This document shows positions 1 through 49,075 of a stretch of 64,000 nt of DNA, in pieces; positions within the stretch are counted from its first letter, which is position 1, and every line of letters starts with the position of its first letter. The position numbers and the translations under genes were made by a program. This DNA is from Glandiceps talaboti (taxonomy: Eukaryota > Hemichordata > Enteropneusta > Spengelidae), in the NCBI RefSeq assembly GCF_964340395.1, contig NC_135560.1:22533675-22597674 (forward strand). Reading direction: 5' to 3'. Under the pieces are notes generated by a model that made no database searches, was not told where the DNA came from, and saw only the letters and a program-made list of their open reading frames with translations.

Positions 1-536
1 TGTGTTTGCTGTATTTTTGAAAGCAAAAACTTATAAAAATCAGGTTGTCTAAATAATATGAACTTATTCAGAGATGCTCATATATTTGTATGAGTAAAGA
101 TGTAACAATATGATTATCCGTTCAAAAAAAAAAACGAAAAAAAAAATGGTACATAAAGCGAAACAAGATTACCATAATACACTTGTAATAAGCAAAGGGT
201 CTATTGTCATAAACTAAAACAAATGCATGCAATTATTTAATGTGAGATTTTGAATATTTTTCTCTTCTCATTCTGATTCTTGTGGTGTACTATTCCCAGA
301 ACGTGTACTGCCCATAGAGTAGTTATTATAATGAAATCACTGCCCAGTACAACTCTACAGATACTTGTAATTCACACACCCTACAGCTTAATTATTCACA
401 TGTGCCAAATAATTTGCAAAATTAGGAACTCAACTGTGCTGGTGTATTTTGTGTGATGTGAAATGAATGTTATGGGTCAACAAATGAATTGTGTATTTAT
501 GTATGGCATTGTTACATAGGAAAAATCAATTATGCA

Positions 537-542
537 AATAAA
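537..542 (+). terminator. Candidate poly(A) signal of an off-window plus-strand gene
   Basis: A perfect AATAAA is followed within 50 bases by GT- and T-rich sequence, the usual arrangement of an animal cleavage site. No upstream exon is visible in the 536 bases available, so this rests on the hexamer alone and may be chance in AT-rich DNA. Confidence 0.2.
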
Positions 543-1370
543 AGTATATTGTGTCTATTACTTAAAGTATCTAGTGATTTGTGTTTATATTTCAGTATGG
601 TGGCCGTCTACAATCCTCGTTACTTGAACTAGTAATGTACTTTGTAGATATGTCATAGATATAATGATTTGATATGTGGGTTTGTACCGTATGCATTACT
701 GTAGGGGCACACATGAGAATAAGTTCACTCTCTAGTGTTAATTATTAAAGATGCACTTGCAGAAATTGTTCTGTAATTGCTGCCTATCTTCCTCACTGCT
801 CTCAACATGTTCTTGTCTCTCTGTGCATACAGTGTGCAGCATACCAACTAGTACTACCGCATTGAAGAACTGTGAACTGTAAACTAAAGTAGACTGTCAG
901 ATTTCAAAATCGTATAGATTCAAGGAATCTTGAATTATCACTTGTCAATTCTGATTTCAAACACACCGTACCATTGCTGTAAACAGCATACAGTATGTGT
1001 GGTCTTGTATATCCTGACATACCCAGTTTGGTAGCAATTGATAAATTAACATACTATGATACATCACTTCAATGACTAAAAAATTCTGATGTCCTTCTTT
1101 CCCTCAATTTTCTCTGTTGGCTACACTTGCCATACCTTCTGCTCATTCCCTAACTTTGTACGAGCCTTTGATGTGGAAAAATTCATGTCAATCTCCAAAT
1201 CTAACAATTTTACTATAGTATAATATATTTGCTGTATGTAAACACTTACACATTATTCAAAATGAAAACTGGTGTGAGGCACCCTAACCACAATTCTTGC
1301 TGTAGAATTGACACACACACCACAAATTCACATCAACAATTTTTGTATCTGTATGGGTTGTGCACCCAAA

Positions 1371-1376
1371 TTTATT
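1371..1376 (-). terminator. INTS3: Candidate poly(A) signal for INTS3
   Basis: Read on the minus strand this is AATAAA, the first perfect one I find downstream of the INTS3 stop codon. It implies a 3' UTR of about 1.2 kb that would contain the 1890-2165 minisatellite. Variant hexamers closer to the stop cannot be excluded. Confidence 0.35.
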
Positions 1377-1889
1377 TTTTGTATATCAAAAAAGGATTGC
1401 AAGCATGATTCCTGACAAAGTTACCATAACTAGTACAAGTACAAAAGAAGTTAGGAAATCTTGAGGGTTTTAAAAAACTTACACTCCAGAAAATGTCATA
1501 TTCTGTTGTATATCTGAGTGCATAACCAGTGACATTGTCATCACAAATTATGCCTGCCAATGTTTATGAAACATACTTCTTCTTTTGCGCTATAAGATAT
1601 TTCAGATATGGACATGATGACAAGTTCTGTCAAGTGACTTAGTAATGGATATTGAGTAGTTGATCCTATAAGTTGGTTGATTCTGAACTACACATCTCCC
1701 TGTAGAGTTGAACTTGTCAAGTAAAGTATGAAACTACACAAGAACCATCGTGTATTTCCTGCTGATGTACCACAGAAAACAATCTCACCATATTTTTCAA
1801 CAGACCAATGAAAGCCTTGGATATTGGGTGCATTACAAGTTCTGGTCTTGAAAGCAATGATTTCAATGTTATATTGAGGGTAGTATGTC

Positions 1890-2165
1890 AAGGGGCAAGT
1901 TGTGTTGTGTGGTATGACCAATAGAGGGCAGTATACTAGTATCTGGGACTATGTCAAGGGTCAGTAAGTTGTGTTGTGTTGTATGACCAATAGAGGGCAG
2001 TATACTAGTATCTTGGACAATGTCAAGGGGGATTGTTCCATCGTCAGTAAGTTGTGTTGTATAACCAATAGAAGGCAGTATGCTAGTGTCTAGGACACGG
2101 GGACTGGTCCATGGTCACTTGTTTTGGACTGCCAACAGAGGGCAGTATACAAGTGCCTGGGATGA
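1890..2165. repeat. Imperfect minisatellite, about four units
   Basis: Four diverged units of roughly 60-80 bases share a core reading approximately ACCAATAGAGGGCAGTATAC, followed by TAGTRTCT and a GGAC box. Core copies start near 1916, 1985, 2063 and 2130. The units drift in length. It probably lies in the INTS3 3' UTR. Confidence 0.75.
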
Positions 2166-2577
2166 CAGTATTCTTCATAACTTGTGTTGGACATACACTG
2201 TCTTGTCACATCTACTGCAGTACAGAAGAATGTTTTGTTTTGTGCATAACACTGCAAGACAGTGAATGCCACAACTTTTATGCCACAACTTTTCTTCATG
2301 ATGCCTATACACTTCTGTTGTGTAATGATTAGGCAATGGTAATCCTGACTGGCTAGGAATAAGCTTGAGCTTCTCTTCTGGATACTATAAGCCAGTCAGA
2401 TGGTGCCTTCTGTCCATGCCTAGATGACCATTATGTGTATATGCAAGAGTTCACAGTCTTTTCTAGACTAAATATATTCCAAAATATACAAGTCATGTAC
2501 ATTCCTACTTGCATATGTCAATATCTGTACTGTCTTGTTGAATACTGTCCAAAGTGAATACATATACTAGTACTCTC

Positions 2578-26458
<23,881 letters not shown>

Positions 26459-26863
26459 TTTTACAATATTGATTGCTATGTCAGACGGGAAAGAAACAAA
26501 ACAAAGTTCGGCATGAGTCTCAAGCTGCTCACTTCATTTTATGCCTTGTTTAGAGCACCCTAACTTACTGAGTCTTCTCACTAATTTTTCGTATGGCCGT
26601 CATATGTGAAATTGGGTTTTAGTAACTTATTTTGAAAACAAACCCATCAACTGCCTCCTTTTTTTAATTGCTGTAATTCAATGATCGTGTCGCACATTTT
26701 TCGGAAACAACACATAGCATAGCAATGCATGTCTTCAACTCCACACACGCCACAAGCAGCATGCAGCACGAACTCTTTTGATGTTTGAGGGCGCATTTGA
26801 ATGCGGATTCTGTACCACATGCGATTCAATATACACCGCTACACCCTCAAGAGCTGTACAACC
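26459..26863. promoter_or_regulatory. Head-to-head INTS3/ALDH7A1 promoter region
   Basis: The two start codons are divergent and only 405 bases apart, so both 5' UTRs and both core promoters must lie here unless an unseen upstream non-coding exon exists. I see no clear TATA box on either strand. This arrangement is typical of a shared bidirectional promoter of housekeeping genes. The exact start sites cannot be read from sequence. Confidence 0.7.
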
Positions 26864-40523
<13,660 letters not shown>

Positions 40524-40822
40524 ATCAAGGAATAATTCAACGCACTGAAGACAGCAGTTTGTTCTACAGACAACATTTATTTCACAAGTCGCAGATAAAA
40601 CATGCTATATTTAAGGTTGGCCGATGACATGAACATGTCGTTACCATAGTAACCATAAAGTTTAAGGAAGCTGGTTAATATCTCCGTTTTGAATGGGTTT
40701 TACTTTAATTTTTATTGTTTGTTCAGATGTTCCGCATGTATGTACTCTGTATTTTATTCTCAATAGTGTAACTATATATATATAGTTCTCCCATGCATGG
40801 ACCAAGTTCATGACAAGGATGA

Positions 40823-40828
40823 AATAAA
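40823..40828 (+). terminator. ALDH7A1: Poly(A) signal for ALDH7A1
   Basis: A perfect AATAAA lies 300 bases after the stop codon and is followed by GTGCTCTCTTTT, a GT/T-rich downstream element. A second overlapping pair of AATAAA hexamers at 41220-41229, followed by GTTTGG and TTGTGTCTTT, could give a longer 3' UTR. Confidence 0.6.
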
Positions 40829-42222
40829 TGGTGCTCTCTTTTACATTTCTTTTGAAGAATGCTTAAAGAAGCCAGTGATGGTCTATTTTTTTATTATGAA
40901 TATCAGATCCTTGCATATGAATGTGTCAATTGAACAAATTATATTGAGGAAGAAATATATTTTCAAAATCAAATGACATAGTAATTTTTGGGATTTGGAA
41001 ATTCTGATGTGTTTTGTGCTGCCGTGATTTTCAAGAAATGGGACATCAAATTATGGTCTAATCTGTTTACAGTTTTGCGATGGTTACCATGATAACATTG
41101 GATTTGGAATACTTCAAGCATACTCTCTACATTAAATACCTAATCTGCCTTTTAATAAGATTAAGATGTCGATATCAAATTTTTGTCAAACAGATATGTT
41201 TTCATAGTCTAGTGTAGGCAATAAATAAAGAAGTAAAGTTTGGTAAACTTGTGTCTTTGATTTCGTCATGGCCCTCACAATAGCAAGCCATGCCTTGTGT
41301 GTGTGGGGGGTGGGGGTGGGGGTGAGCAGAATGGGATATATACAGATCAAGGAGAGGGGAAGGGTTGTAATGGCTCTCATATAATCAAGATATACCTTAT
41401 ATAGAGAGTTGGGGGGGGGGGGGGGGTACTTGCCATCATACTAGCAATAGGTGCTCTGTAGAGTGAGCAGAATGAGATTTATGTCAGGTGGGGGGGGGGG
41501 GTTGAGGCCATAGTTCAGAGGTATATGTGTATCAGATTGCAAAGCATTTAAGAAGTGTGAGCAGATATATATCAGAGAGAGAGGAGAGAGTCAATTAATT
41601 TCAACTTGCATGCACAATATATATTCAAACTTGGTACAAAGACAACACATTGATATACTTGTTAGCATGCAACCTTTGAGTTGGGCTGTAAGATAATACA
41701 ACATTCATGCCATGATATCAGCAACCACTCAGGATCCTCATAGGTCTTAACAACACGATGTATCTTACAGTCTGCCATTGAGTCAGTTTCAAAGCACCAT
41801 GTCCACAAATTTACCTACGAAAGTTGTCCATCAATTGGCATACCCCTATTGACAATATGAGCAGTGTTATAGCTCATGGCTAGTCTAATATGGCAAGTCT
41901 ATTAGCATAAATGTCGTTTACATGTATATTCATAAATATAATGTCATTGAATAATAACCATGTGTTCAGAATAATACTCTACTGATTTATTTTTAGCCCC
42001 AGATTTCATCAGTTGTATTGTTATTTCATCCACTTGGTCATGGCAGATGGTCCCACTATATAATCATCTTTATTTATTGGCAACTTGCCAGATACTTCTA
42101 AATCAACATTACTAGTCCAACATCGTTTATGATTAAATGCCAATGTAGGATATTTAATATCGGATTACAGTTTGACTGAAATATAGAAAAAGTTGTAAAT
42201 ATGCCTCACAAAAAATAAATTT

Positions 42223-42389
42223 GGTGTTACTTTCTTCAAGAAAACTCAGGGTGACTGTATAAACTTTTAAAACAAAGGTCAAAATGTGATCAAAATCAAG
42301 CCATTTTAGAATCCAATATGGCCACTCAATAGTGTGTTAACTCTATGAGAAATTAAAAGATTGTCAATTTCCTTAAAAACAAGAAGATG
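42223..42389. repeat. Dispersed repeat, copy 2 of 2
   Basis: Similar to 8667-8857 in the same orientation, from GTTACTTT.TTCAAGAAAACTC through CCAATATGGCCAC to AATTTCCTT. It is immediately followed by the first unit of the 53-bp satellite. Confidence 0.7.
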
Positions 42390-42390
42390 T

Positions 42391-44160
42391 TTCAGATCCC
42401 TATATCTCCATCGATAAGATAGTGGTAATCAGATACCAGGGGTTTCAGATCCCTATATCTCCATCGATAAGATAGTGGTAATCAGAGACCAGGGGTTTCA
42501 GATCCCTATATCTCCATCGATAAGATAGTGGTAATCAGAGACCAGGGGTTTCAGATCCCTATATTTCCACCGATAAGATAGTGGTAATCAGATACCAGGG
42601 GTTTCAGATCCCTATATCTCCATCGATATGATAGTGGCAATCAGATACCGGGGGGTTTCAGATCCCTATATCTCTATCGATAAGATAGTGGTAATCAGAT
42701 ACCAGGGGTTTCAGATCCCTATATTTCCAACGATAAGATAGTGGTAATCAGATACCAGGGGTTTCAGATCCCTATATCTCCATCGATATGATAGTGGCAA
42801 TCAGATACCGGGGGGTTTCAGATCCCTATATCTCTATCGATAAGATAGTGGTAATCAGAGACCAGGGGTTTCAGATCCCTATATCTCCATCGATAAGATA
42901 GTGGTAATCAGAGACCAGGGGTTTCAGATCCCTATATCTCCACCGATAAGATAGTGGTAATCAGATACCAGGAGTTTCAGATCCCTTTATCTCCATCGAT
43001 AAGATAGTGGTAATCAGATACGGGGGGGGGGGGGGTCAGATCCCTTTATCTCCATCGATAAGATAGTGGTAATCAGAGACCAGGGGTTTCAGATCCCTAT
43101 ATCTCCATCGATAAGATAGTGGTAATCAGAGACCAGGGGTTTCAGATCCCTATATTTCCACCGATAAGATAGTGGTAATCAGATACCAGGGGTTTCAGAT
43201 CCCTATATCTCCATCGATATGATAGTGGCAATCAGATACCGGGGGGTTTCAGATCCCTTTATCTCCATCGATAAGATAGTGGTAATCAGATACGGGGGGG
43301 GGGGGGGGTCAGATCCCTTTATCTCCATCGATAAGATAGTGGTAATCAGAGACCAGGGGTTTCAGATCCCTACATCTCCACCGATAAGATAGTGGCAATC
43401 AGATACCAGGGGTTTCAGATCCCTATATCTCCATCGATAAGATAGTGGCAATCAGATACCAGGGGTTTCAGATCCCTATATCTCCATCGATAAGATAGTG
43501 ATAGTCAGAGACGGGAGTTTCAGATCCAAATATCTCCACCGATAAGATAGTGGTAAACAGAGACCAGGGGTTTCAGATCCCTATATCTCCATCGATAAGA
43601 TAGTGGTAATCAGATACCAGGGGTTTCAGATCCCTATATCTCCGTCGATAAGATAGTGATAGTCAGAGACGGGAGTTTCAGATCCAAATATCTCCACCGA
43701 TAAGATAGTGGTAAACAGAGACCAGGGGTTTCAGATCCCTATATCTCCATCGATAAGATAGTGGTAATCAGATACCAGGGGTTTCAGATCCCTATATCTC
43801 CATCGATAAGATAGTGGCAATCAGATACCAGGGGTTTCAGATCCCTATATCTCCACCGATAAGATAGTGGTAATCAGATACCAGGGGTTTCAGATCCCTA
43901 TATCTCCATCGATAAGATAGTGGTAATCAGATACCAGGGGTTTCAGATCCCTATCTCTCCATCGATAAGATAGTGGTAATCAGAGACCAGGGGTTTCAGA
44001 TCCCTATATCTCTATCGATAAGATAGTGGCAATCAGATACTGAGGGTTTCAGATCCCTATATCTCCATCGATAAGATAGTGGTAATCAGAGACCAGGGAT
44101 TTCAGATCCCTATATCTCCATCGATAAGACAGTGGTAATCAGAGAACAGGGGTTTCATAT
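42391..44160. repeat. 53-bp satellite array, about 33 units
   Basis: Unit: TTTCAGATCCCTATATCTCC, ATCGATAAGATAGTGGTAAT, CAGATACCAGGGG. The period is 53 bases (for example 42391, 42444, 42497). Variants include AGAGACC for AGATACC, CACCGAT for CATCGAT, GGCAATC for GGTAATC, and units where GGGG has expanded to a run of 13-15 G (near 43021 and 43293). Some multi-unit blocks recur at about 160 bases (42645/42805 and 43503/43661) and about 273 bases (43021/43293), so stretches of several units have been copied together. Confidence 0.97.
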
Positions 44161-46047
44161 ATTGCGCAAATCGACAATGTAAAACGTAAAAACTAGTTAT
44201 ACATGGACTTGTATCTGTACTTGGGGAAAACATTGTTACATGTAAATTATAAGTAGCATGGGATGGAGCGTGTGATGAAAATTTTACCCAGTATAGTAGC
44301 GATACTTGTATTTCTGCTTTCAGCTACGGCTACAACCCTTCTTTTACACAGAGATTTCTGATTTGGCGAAGCACTTCATCAACCAAGAATTGTTGAACCT
44401 TTTGTATTTTTTTCGGAATCCCGTTACTGATGGGGTTTTTTGTAGCTGAAATTTTAATACCTGTGCTATGGGTCCTCTTACATATTCAAATATAAGCCTT
44501 ATATGAGGAAATCGTCATTTCTTTCAGTTAAATATTAATCTTGAAGTTAATTATATAAAATCGGTACGTTGTGTTGTGTTGTGTTGTCAAAAATATAGAT
44601 TTAGTGGCAGCTGAATATATGACTTGCCTGGTTGGTTCTCAATTCAGCTGAATAAAGGAAAATATAGTTGTTCGTGTGAACAGAACAAACGTAGGTTCTA
44701 TTTTTAATTTTTATTTATAATTTTTTTTTTTGGGGGGGGGGGTGAGACATTTTGAACAACTCTGTGTAGAAAATTAACGGTTCGCAGTGTTACAATAAAC
44801 AAAAAACGTTATTAATTGTAATTTATTGTGACTTGCTGAGTTCTAATGATTCATAAACACTGTGACTCCTGGAACTCATTTTGTTGTCTTTCAGTAAAAC
44901 AATACATACTCTTTCATAAAATTAACTTAAAATTCCTTCGAAATAAGGAATTTACGAAATAAAGTTATCATTTTTAAGTGAAACAGATTACCTTTGGGTG
45001 TGATTCTGAAATTCATAGGTTAGCGATTGAACAGTAATATCTGTTAAAACGCCTACTGTGTTATTTTAATACTCATTTAGGTTGGTATGTTTTTCTGAAA
45101 CAAAACTAATACTGATATGTAGTTGAAACTTAATCATTTCTCATCTAATGTTTGTGACATTCTTTGCAAAGTTAACAGGTAGTCTTAACATAAGTTCTTA
45201 TAATAAGTAAGTTCGTTTTAATTAACATTTTCAGGTAATATTTGTACTAGACCTTCTAAAAAAACGTAAATGTAGAAAATTTTTGCAATAGATATGCATA
45301 TATATTGTCTTCTAAAAAAACATCCCGGTGATCAAAATATAAAATTTGACTTCTCCACATGAGAGGTAAATTATATAGCGAGGAAAATGAAGATAACTTA
45401 GTAAGTTAGTATATTATCATAGTTTTACTGTATTCACTCCAGATACGTGCATATCACATTCAGGGCAGTCTGTCAAATTGATATTATGTTGTAAATTATT
45501 TGAGGACAGGATAGTGGTGTTGTACGTGTTGTCCCATCACTCGGACTTAGTATAAGAAACATATATAGGGTTTAAAATATAGGTTATTTCAATACAATTA
45601 TTAGAAGTAGTTTATTGAATTTAACGCGACTTGTACACATACAGGTGGCGCAATTCCCAACTAGGCGATGTAAAGGGAATCTCCTAATTAAAGAAACAAG
45701 CACACTCAAGCGATGGATTGACACGAAACTAGTGTGAGAATAAACAGCTTTATTTACACCAATACTAACATAGTACAAGTTGAACAACTTGACCTGAAAT
45801 GTATCCACACTAGTTTCACAATACGTTTATTTCACTATCCTTCGGTGATATTTCCTTCTAATTAAAATAACATCCAATTGAAAATCCTATTTTACCATTT
45901 CTTTCTATCTATCTTCTCCTCTAACAAAACACAAAATACAAACAGAGTGCCTGATTCCGTCCTTTCGCTGAATTTATACCACTCAAATGTTGCAAATACA
46001 TGATACGACGCCGTTGATCGGAGCTTCGACCGGAGAAGAGTGAGCAC

Positions 46048-46070
46048 TCTCTCTCTCTCTCTCTCTCATG
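46048..46070. repeat. Short (CT)n tract
   Basis: Eleven CT dinucleotides in the probable 3' flank of the GPCR gene. Confidence 0.8.
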
Positions 46071-46289
46071 TCTTACCGCACCATACGGTCATTGTTTACC
46101 GACTTTGAATACACCAACTAATCAAATTTCGCCATGTTTGGATGTCAACAAACTAATTAGATAATATTATATTCCAGATGTACATTCGGCACTATTCAGT
46201 TACTACTAACAATCTAGATTTTACTGCGATTTAGCTTACACGTCCTACTGTACACTTCAGCAGACAAACAGAGATACGGACAGCTAAGT

Positions 46290-46295
46290 TTTATT
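46290..46295 (-). terminator. Candidate poly(A) signal for the GPCR gene
   Basis: Reads AATAAA on the minus strand, about 310 bases beyond the GPCR stop codon. It is the nearest perfect hexamer that I found. Confidence 0.4.
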
Positions 46296-46602
46296 TTTTA
46301 CGGACAAGTAGAAGTTTAGGCATGCACTCTACACGTGTAATGGCTTGTTTCTTCTGAAAAATAACAAAATCAAGGCAAAAAAGTGACAAAAAACGACTTG
46401 TGGTTCATTAACGTCACTATCATATATATCTTCAATCTGTTTGTGGCCTGGAGATCGATCCAGAGTGTACAAATACTGTACATGTTAACTTCAGAGATAC
46501 ATGTACTAAATCAATTCTCATATCAAGTTCCCCACTAGAATAATGGTGTCGTGTTGGGAATATAACTTTCCTTGTTTCTTAAATTCTCAGAATCTTAGAT
46601 AT

Positions 46603-47781
46603 TCATATTGTCGTTGATCTTGGTCTGTACTTTGATTGGAATTTGTTGTTTCGTCTCCATGTCTGAACCTGGATAAAAGATCTATCACCGAACGACACAG
46701 ACGATAGGCGTCGACCGAACCTTGCATCGTCACCACCACGTACACAATAACAGCTGAAAAGATCACGAAAACATTCACGAAAATTCCTGACAAAGATAGC
46801 GTACAGAACTGGATTGATGAGTGCATTTAGCCCTCCCATCCAAGTTGCAATGACTATTACAGTAAAACCGTTTCTCTCAAACATCCCAAAATAAACGAAA
46901 TAAGTTTGAACATAAAAATAACTCGAATAACAGAGAAGGAAGGCAATCACAGCACAACCTAGCATTTTGATTACGTTCTTTTTGTTACGATCCCTTTTCT
47001 GTAATTGTAAATCATGTCCGGACTTCCCCCAAAGATGTACAGCAATTTTGATATACAGTACAGTTGTGATGAAGAGAGTAGATGCGTAGACCAGGATGAA
47101 GACACTGACAGCATACGCATGCGCGTAAACAGGATCCTGGTTGCGTTGCTTCGACAAACAATAATTTACGTGGTAGTTGAAACCATCGGGTGTTGTACAG
47201 TTCACTTCACTTACTGATCCAAACAGAACACATCTTCCCAAGGCTAGAATTAGTGATGTAGTCCAAATAAAAACGATGATAGCTTTTGCCCTAGATGGAG
47301 TTCTGAAAAGTCTGGTCTGTATGGGATAAAATACGCAACACCACCTCTCAATGCTCAGTGACAGCAACGTTAGCACTGATGCTGTAACGAATAAACCACA
47401 AACAAAAAACGCTGCCGTGCATACGGGTCCGCTGAAAAAGTTGTTGGTGAATTCTCCGGGTACTAAGAATTGCAACATAACGAGCGGGCACTCCAATAAT
47501 ACCACCAATAGATCAGAGATTGCCAAATTGACGATGTAGATGTTCATGGCTGTTCGCATATGTTTGTATCGTGCCACAGAAGTGATCACGGCTAAGTTCC
47601 CAATTATAGCAAGCACTATGACCAACAGATATGCAACCATGTAACTTCGTCTAACCCATGGTAACACTACAACATCTTCTACTACGCGGTTATATTCTTC
47701 AGGTGACGATGTGTCTTCCTCCTCGACAGGATCCAAAATGCTGAAATTTGTGTAGCAACAGTAACTTGAGTCGCAAACCAT
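46603..47781 (-). CDS. Class A (rhodopsin-like) G-protein-coupled receptor, intronless, orphan
   Basis: 392 residues in one frame. Seven hydrophobic segments lie at about 47-70, 80-104, 119-141, 166-188, 219-247, 270-294 and 305-329. Family marks: GN at 61-62 (TM1), NLAISD at 85-90 (TM2), Cys121 at the top of TM3, ERW at 145-147 in the DRY position, Trp173 (TM4), Cys195 or Cys208 in loop 2 as disulphide partner, Tyr243 (TM5), NPVLY at 323-327 (TM7), then a helix-8 stretch and a CYC motif at 344-346 possibly palmitoylated. Potential N-glycosylation at Asn12 and Asn194. Odd: the usual TM6 FxxCWxP is FLLCYSSY (Trp to Tyr, Pro to Ser), and the TM5 proline is Thr. General appearance is peptide-receptor-like; ligand unknown. 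Start chosen as the first ATG, in good context (GGGGATGG). No intron needed. Confidence 0.9.
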   Translation of the reverse strand: MVCDSSYCCYTNFSILDPVEEEDTSSPEEYNRVVEDVVVLPWVRRSYMVAYLLVIVLAIIGNLAVITSVARYKHMRTAMNIYIVNLAISDLLVVLLECPLVMLQFLVPGEFTNNFFSGPVCTAAFFVCGLFVTASVLTLLSLSIERWCCVFYPIQTRLFRTPSRAKAIIVFIWTTSLILALGRCVLFGSVSEVNCTTPDGFNYHVNYCLSKQRNQDPVYAHAYAVSVFILVYASTLFITTVLYIKIAVHLWGKSGHDLQLQKRDRNKKNVIKMLGCAVIAFLLCYSSYFYVQTYFVYFGMFERNGFTVIVIATWMGGLNALINPVLYAIFVRNFRECFRDLFSCYCVRGGDDARFGRRLSSVSFGDRSFIQVQTWRRNNKFQSKYRPRSTTI

Positions 47782-48714
47782 CCCCGGTCTGTACTGACAC
47801 TATATAATAAAAGTGTTATCGTTGACTAGCGAGTGTTGAGTTACTTTATCAAAGTTCGAATCTGTAGAAATCGGGAAAACACATGTTTTTGCAATGCTTT
47901 GCGCTTCGCTTGACCATGAAAGTTCACCGTGTAACGAAGTCGACTATCTATACCCGCAGCACTTTGTACGAACGCTGGTACATGTATATGTTTAAGTTGG
48001 CGTCAACAGCTTTGAAGTAAAGTTATAAACATTTGACGATGTACATGGCCTAGCAGATCTCCCAATTTACGTGCGATTAACTGGATAACCTGTTCATTTA
48101 TAGTGTTACATGTGTACATATATCATGCTCTTCACATAGAACACCTGTGTGTTCATATTACATGTATAAGTGGGTACTCCTAGGCACCGCACTCAGGTTT
48201 TTGTCAAAACATTTTTAGTACAATACTCAGTCATTCATACACCTGTCTTCATAGCCACAAATATTAACTTGGTGTTATAAGACAATGAGTTCTGTTTCAT
48301 AACTAACCAATTTTATCGATCGACACTAAATTTAGATGATGCTGTTCGTAGCAACAGTTGAACAACGTTTAGGTGCCGTATAACTAGGAATCGTTAGAAA
48401 ATATAGAATCGATGTTGCTAAGCAAAGTTGAACTGGTTCACCATGTTTTTCGTATTTTTGTCCTGTGATTATTGAAAAATAAGCATGATATTTTATCAGG
48501 TTGAATTCATCATACTCGAAAACTAGAACTTATTTTTCTTCTGTGACAAATGGGGCGTCGTAGATATCACCGTAAAAGAGGCTAGCGTGTTTACGACATT
48601 GTAATATGGTTGACTAGGATATACATATACTATTATTACAGGGTTATATTTACCTTTAAAATATTATCCGTAATAAACACTATTGAGAACTACATGTAAA
48701 AGGAAGATTAAGAT

Positions 48715-49075
48715 TTGAGACGGCGATTAATAAGGCCTATATAAATGCCGAGACAAGTCAGGGCTTAGAAACTTGCCGTCACGATGGTGTACTGACTCCT
48801 GGGAAGTAACATTAGCCGCGAGGATTCAGTGCAAGTACGGGACCTTCGTCTCCGGGCCTTCGTCGGGAAGTTTCTTCCGAGAGAGAGTATAAAAAGGGCA
48901 CCCAACTCCCATTCCCGGAGGGTGATCTGAAAAAAGTACCCCTTTTTTATGATTCAACGGACCTAGATGACCGACGAAAAACACCCTCTTTTCCGTGAAA
49001 TTTCTAACAAGCATGCGTACCCCGCTTCGCCTGGGACTGCCACCACCAAGGATTCAGCGACACAGTATTACCTGT
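48715..49075. other. GC-richer island with a short minus-strand frame, possible repeat remnant
   Basis: This block is visibly richer in G, C and CpG than its surroundings. It encodes a 62-residue minus-strand frame (48826-49014) with segments such as NFTEKRVFFVGHLGP and KKLPDEGPETKVPYLH. There is no splice or family support. It could be a repeat fragment or regulatory island. I cannot assign it. Confidence 0.25.

Larger units (their letters stand above)
1..2577. other. Region downstream of INTS3; no coding gene recognised
   Basis: I see no coding region here. Only short open frames occur, with no splice-site or family support. The right part is probably the INTS3 3' UTR, because the INTS3 stop codon lies at 2578-2580 on the minus strand and the next minus-strand AATAAA is at 1371-1376. 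A minisatellite occupies 1890-2165. A plus-strand AATAAA at 537-542 followed by GT-rich sequence could mark the end of a gene converging from the left, but no exon of such a gene is visible. Confidence 0.5.
40829..46289. other. Gene-poor region between ALDH7A1 and the GPCR
   Basis: It holds a second ALDH7A1 poly(A) candidate near 41220, G homopolymers near 41409 and 41490, a dispersed repeat at 42223-42389, the 53-bp satellite at 42391-44160, and a G tract near 44731. I recognise no exon; short frames lack splice or family support. Confidence 0.6.

Noticed and set aside
42391-44160. CRISPR-like appearance of the evenly spaced 53-base repeats
   Set aside because: The whole period is conserved, there are no unique spacers, and the setting is an animal genome. 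It is a satellite.
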